64,000 nt of DNA. Origin: Hyperoplus lanceolatus. Taxonomy: Eukaryota > Chordata > Actinopteri > Uranoscopiformes > Ammodytidae. Both the position numbers and the translations under genes were made by a program. The stretch covers positions 26,639,501 through 26,703,500 of the forward strand of contig CM049396.1 in NCBI GenBank assembly GCA_026929865.2, given 5' to 3'. This document shows, in pieces, positions 60,775 through 64,000 of the stretch; within the stretch, counting starts at the first letter, position 1; each line of letters opens with the position of its first letter. The notes under the pieces were generated by a model. It made no database searches. It was not told where the DNA came from and worked only from the letters and a program-made list of their open reading frames with translations.

Positions 60775-60929
60775 GTGGCATGGCTGTATACGCTGGTCAC
60801 CAAAAGAAAGTGATAGTCTACAGTAGCTCAGGAGAGAGTGACATCTCAATTCCACTTAACGACACCACTGATGAGAGTTCAGATGGCCAGAAAGATGATG
60901 ATGGTGACTTTGTCATTGTGACACAATGA
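60775..60929 (+). pseudogene. Possible pogo-like protein C-terminal tail
   Basis: A frame reads HQKKVIVYSSSGESDISIPL, then an acidic Ser/Asp stretch and DDDGDFVIVTQ before TGA. An acidic Ser/Asp tail is common at the end of pogo-like transposases, and it lies about 220 bases from the right end of the element. Without the catalytic domain the assignment is tentative. The ATG at 60705 belongs to the inserted LINE and is not its start. Confidence 0.35.
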
Positions 60930-61154
60930 CGCACAAATCACCCCACTACGTGGGGTGATTTGTGCGACAAGACAACTTTTTTTCCGAAAGCTATATTTCT
61001 TAAACAGTTTATTCCAGATCCAAAGTTTTTATTGCCAGGGATGCACAACATCCTGAAATATATGTACATATTTGAGTTGGAGACATAACTGTCAAGGCCT
61101 CACTTTAAAATCACTTTGAGTAAAAAGTTGCACAAATCACCCCACCTTCCCCTA

Positions 61155-61523
61155 CTTTTAGTGGCTCTTCAAGTATACTTATAATAATATCATTAAAAAA
61201 GAGCAAATTTAAATGAAATTAAAGATCTACACAGAGAGCACTTCAAATGTGACTGAAAGGGTATTTTAAATATAATTTAAAGTAATACACTAAATTGCAT
61301 TAAAGATCACTTAAAGTTGTTCCAATTTAACACAACTAAGTACACTTAATTGTATTTCTGTTCATTTAAAGTTGAACTTTAGCATATCTAAAAGAGCACT
61401 TATCATACTTAAAGTTGTTCCAAAATAACACACTTAGTATGCACTTAGTATTAGAGCACGCAAAATGCAATAAGTATGTTTGGGAAAAGATCTACTTAAG
61501 TATACTTCTTTTCGACCTGGGAA
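61155..61523. other. AT-rich stretch with AAGTATACTT-type motifs
   Basis: AAGTATACTT palindromes at about 61170 and 61498, and CACTTAAAGTTGTTCC-type direct repeats near 61306 and 61396, suggest an old nonautonomous element. No clear ends were identified. Confidence 0.4.
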
Positions 61524-61994
61524 GCAGCAGTATATATATCCAGTGTAATGTGTATACAGACAAGAATACTGTAAGTTGCCTCTGCTGGTGTTTGTTTCCT
61601 GTCCAAACAGCACAGTATCAATCAGAACTAGTTGCTTATTGAGCCAGGGCTATACTGAATTTATTAGTAGCCTATCTTATTTTATAATGGAAGAAAAAAC
61701 TAATCTCAGTTTGTAGCTTTGCCATAACTACAGATGTATGATACATGTTGGCTACATGATGTTACATTGAATCTGCCATGTTTTACAGATGTGAGTGACA
61801 TGACTGAGCCTGTGTTTGAAGAAGTGTCTGTTGACCCACCTGGACCTTCACACAGCTATCTGTTCCATCAGAGGAGGACGTGTTCACTGGGTGGGACAGG
61901 TGGTCTTCTTCAGGGATACCAGCAACAACAACAGCCGCAACATCTATGACATGAGCTTTATTACCAGCTGACAAAACAAGTCCTTTACCTACAT
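61524..61994 (+). repeat. Duplicated segment, copy B
   Basis: Direct repeat of 52399-52860. It ends at the same ACCTACAT octamer, and, as in copy A, a hAT-type CAG terminus follows immediately, but of a different kind. Confidence 0.92.
61789..61949 (+). CDS. Possible terminal coding exon, copy B, unknown protein
   Basis: After a TTTTACAG acceptor the phase-1 frame reads VSDMTEPVFEEVSVDPPGPS, then HSYLFHQRRTCSLGGTGGLL and a Gln-rich end, with stop TGA at 61947-61949. Relative to copy A it has 52 instead of about 50 codons through two in-frame length changes. Several amino-acid differences (LR to MT, D to E) are seen. No upstream exon was identified. No function is assigned. Confidence 0.4.
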
Positions 61995-62116
61995 CAGTGG
62001 TTTTTCAAACTGTGGGGGGGCGCGGGGTTATGGCAGGGGGGGCACGGATGAATATGTGAAAAAAAAAAATCTAAAAAATTATTATTTTTTTTTTTGAGTT
62101 TGTGTTTTTATATTAA
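61995..62116 (+). mobile_element. hAT-type terminus (CAGTGGTTTTTCAAACTG)
   Basis: CAGTGGTTTTTCAAACTGTG followed by a G-rich run is typical of a hAT (Charlie-like) end, placed directly after ACCTACAT (61987-61994). The matching right end and second ACCTACAT are not in the window, so the element probably continues beyond 64000 or is broken. A TTAA-flanked element is inserted at 62117. Confidence 0.6.
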
Positions 62117-62730
62117 AGAGGACCTATTATACTACTTTTCTGGTCTTAATTTCTTGTTTTACACTGCTATAGAGCAACCTGACACGAATCACATCACAAA
62201 AAACTATGTAGATTTTCGGGAAGCTCTTTCTCTTATTTTGGCGATCCAGCACGTCCTGTCAACACTTGAGTGTGTGTGCTTTGGGCATCTCCGCTCCCTC
62301 CACCTGTGCTTCGGCAATCTTCCCTCGCCTCCCCCCCCCTCCTGCAAACCCCACTCCGTTGTGATTGGTTACCTTCCTTCCGGAACACTTTCAGTGGCGG
62401 GAAGCGCGACCATGGACCTATAAGGGCGCGAGGCAGACGCGAACAGGGAAGTGACAGCATTACGATACATGGAAACATCCGTGTGGTGATGACACCAAGT
62501 TAGATGCGACGTCACGAAGTTACAAAGCGTCAAGCCGCTTTGAACATGTGACTTCTCGACTGGCTAGAATAGTGTCTAGTGCTCTGCACAGACACCCCAG
62601 ATGGTCAGCAGGGAATACGTCGAAATGCATGTAAGTCATTATTTGATAATTTAGTATGGTTAAGCATGACTATAAATCATCATAACAACGTTTATAGGTC
62701 ATAAAAGTCAAAAAGCATCATAGGTCCGCT
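62117..62730. mobile_element. TTAA-flanked nonautonomous element, 614 bp
   Basis: The left end AGAGGACCTATTATAC and the inverse of the right end, AGCGGACCTATGATGC, match imperfectly. TTAA lies on both sides (62113-62116 and 62731-62734). The body is GC-rich around 62290-62460. The open frames here (for example 62094-62423) have no transposase motifs. It differs in body from the AGCTCCC family at 39416 and 44964. Confidence 0.88.
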
Positions 62731-62734
62731 TTAA

Positions 62735-63165
62735 GATCACAGCATAGCTGGACAAGAGTTCTTCTGCTCTTACTGCATTTAAATGCATTCATTATATTAC
62801 AGAGAAATAGGTATTTTTAAAGAAAAAGCCCAACCCAGAGGACCCTGCACATTTTTTTTTTTTATTTTAAATTCATATTTTTATGGAAAATCCATGTGTC
62901 CTTCTTCAATAGCTTCTAATTCATCAGACCCAGTGTCTCCAAATTATTTGTTCACACAAAATTCCTCATATTTAGCCTCTTAATTTTCCTCTCAAAATGC
63001 ACCAGATTCATGCATTTCACTTTAAAAAGGTGAAAAAAAATCTCCCGGGGGGGCATACCCCCGGACCCCGCTAGGAGGGTCTGGTTCTCCACTGGCTACT
63101 ATTTTCCTCCAGCAGGACATTGGAGGCACTAGCAAAAAAAACACTGGATGTGTGAATGACATTTA
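62735..63165 (-). repeat. Shared hAT-like body repeat, copy 3 (inverted)
   Basis: Read on the minus strand it repeats the order ATTCACACATCCAGTG, GGGGTCCGGGGGTATGCCCC, AAAGTGAAATGCATGAATC, ACACATGGATTTTCCATAA and AATGCATTTAAATGCAGTAA. It is closest to copy 1 in length and extends into the AGAAGAACTCTTGTCCAGCT motif. Confidence 0.88.
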
Positions 63166-64000
63166 ACTAGTCAATAATTTGGGCAAGTCTGTCTGTCTAT
63201 CTTTCTCACTCCGCTGCACACTCAGGGTGTATTCACACATGCCGTGTTTAGTTCGGTTGAAACGAACTCAGGTGCACTTCTGCCTTCGGTGCGCATCTTT
63301 CAGGCAGGTGTGAATACAGCAATCGCACTCGGGGGCGGATCAAACAAGCCGACCGAGACCCAGCTGAAGAGGTGGTCTCGATGCGCTTCAAAACGAACTC
63401 TGCTGCAGTTCGTTTGTGGTGTGAATTTGGCCGGACTCGATCCGACCCAATTGCAGGAAGCACTGCGCCTTTGATTTATTTTATTTTCTTTTTTTTCTTT
63501 AATCGCCATCAGCTTCACATTATGGGAAAGTGTTGTTGTCGCCGTTGTTAGGAAGATTAGTTGTGGTTTGACCGGGAGCCCCGAGCGAAAATATTACAGT
63601 TGATAATGACGCGTACACATGCTTATATGTTCAGCGATCAGATGGAGAGGGGAGCGTCTCCCGCACAGTGCCAACAGGTTCACCCTGCGCTTTGCATGAA
63701 GTGTGTGTTTTTATTTTTCTTCCCAACATAACCGTCAATACTGTCCCTGTGTCAGTTTGGAACTGAACTGCGCCGAACTGACACCCAGCTGATACACTGC
63801 TTAATCAGCTGAGTGTCAACTTGAGCCTATTCTTCTCTCGAGCCGCGCGTCCAACAGCAACAATACAGTAGGCTATACATTATGTTTCACACCGTAGGCT
63901 ACAAGCCACATAACGTGGCATTGACTTAGGGCTACATATTATAACCATATGAAACAACAATAATTTCTTCTTCTTTATTTATAGGCTAGATGTAGGCCTT
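63166..64000. other. Probable DNA-transposon sequence at the window end
   Basis: From about 63225 the sequence GGGTGTATTCACACATGCCG and repeated GAACTC/GTTCGTTTG motifs with ...GTGTGAAT... resemble a common fish nonautonomous DNA element (TTCACAC-type). No right end is present. Frames at 63244-63518 have no recognised motifs. Confidence 0.4.

Larger units (their letters stand above)
56267..61152 (+). mobile_element. Pogo-like element (TA-flanked) carrying nested insertions
   Basis: The left end GGGGAAGGTGGGGTGATTTG is matched at the right by its inverse. TA flanks both sides (56265-56266 and 61153-61154). The GGGGTGATTTGTGC motif also recurs internally near 60396 and, in both orientations, near 60930-60965, as repeated binding motifs do. 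Removing the nested piggyBac element leaves about 1.1 kb. The ends resemble the GGGGAGA ends of the pogo-like element at 30695. A short acidic frame ending DDDGDFVIVTQ (about 60775-60929) may be a transposase C-terminus. The minus-strand LINE tail at 60433-60742 is a further insertion. Confidence 0.85.

Noticed and set aside
60705-60929. 75-codon frame taken as an intact small gene
   Set aside because: Its first part is the antisense of an inserted LINE tail; only the last 50 or so codons could derive from a transposase.
1-64000. rRNA, tRNA, CRISPR arrays, bacterial operons or a novel defence-type gene cluster
   Set aside because: Nothing of this kind was seen. The window is eukaryotic noncoding DNA dominated by repeats, so the unusual material is structural and transposon-derived.

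Overview
This window looks like intergenic or intronic DNA from a ray-finned (teleost) fish. It has long CA/TG and GA microsatellites, Rex3-like and L2-like LINE tails, piggyBac, pogo-like, hAT and mariner-like elements, and many short nonautonomous DNA elements typical of fish. I found no rRNA, tRNA or CRISPR array and no convincing multi-exon host gene. Most long open frames are read-through of microsatellites or chance.

Region 1-7552 is mostly single-copy-looking sequence with microsatellites. From 7553 to 8932 a degraded terminal-inverted-repeat element carries a 619-bp element with a 9-bp target duplication. Region 8933-17150 is mostly unique, with an 867-bp hAT-type element (11663-12529) and a 200-bp tandem duplication near 16.4 kb. 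At 17.15-18.72 kb a minus-strand LINE tail lies next to a 1240-bp hAT-type element. Region 18.7-33.7 kb is largely unique, with microsatellites, a hAT end at 23140, a near-perfect foldback at 24531-24681, a TTAA-flanked element at 26515-26856, and a 1.3-kb pogo-like element at 30695-32000. That element still holds the coding sequence of a PHD-like zinc finger.

At 33696-35261 there is a 1566-bp element with a 9-bp target duplication. It is built almost entirely of about 40 copies of a 21-22 bp unit arranged as two inverted arms, and it is interrupted by a dispersed repeat, a 21-bp copy of sequence from 1 kb upstream, and a 459-bp solo-LTR-like insertion. Region 35.3-50.1 kb mixes quiet sequence with two inverted copies of one TTAA-flanked family (39416-40567, 44964-45478), a Harbinger-like element (42116-43405), a mariner-like fragment and another hAT-type element (48847-49476).

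The last 14 kb is dense and nested. It holds a 1.7-kb element with terminal inverted repeats of about 300 bp (50159-51866), two copies of a roughly 460-bp segment with a possible terminal coding exon (52.4 and 61.5 kb), and an L2-like LINE fragment (55.4-56.1 kb). A pogo-like element (56267-61152) contains a complete-ended piggyBac element (56362-60119), whose transposase gene contains a 9-bp-duplication element (58776-59374). All three catalytic-type aspartates of the transposase are visible, but the gene is broken: its N-terminal part is missing, it has a one-base frameshift, and its C-terminal zinc-binding region is split by the insertion.
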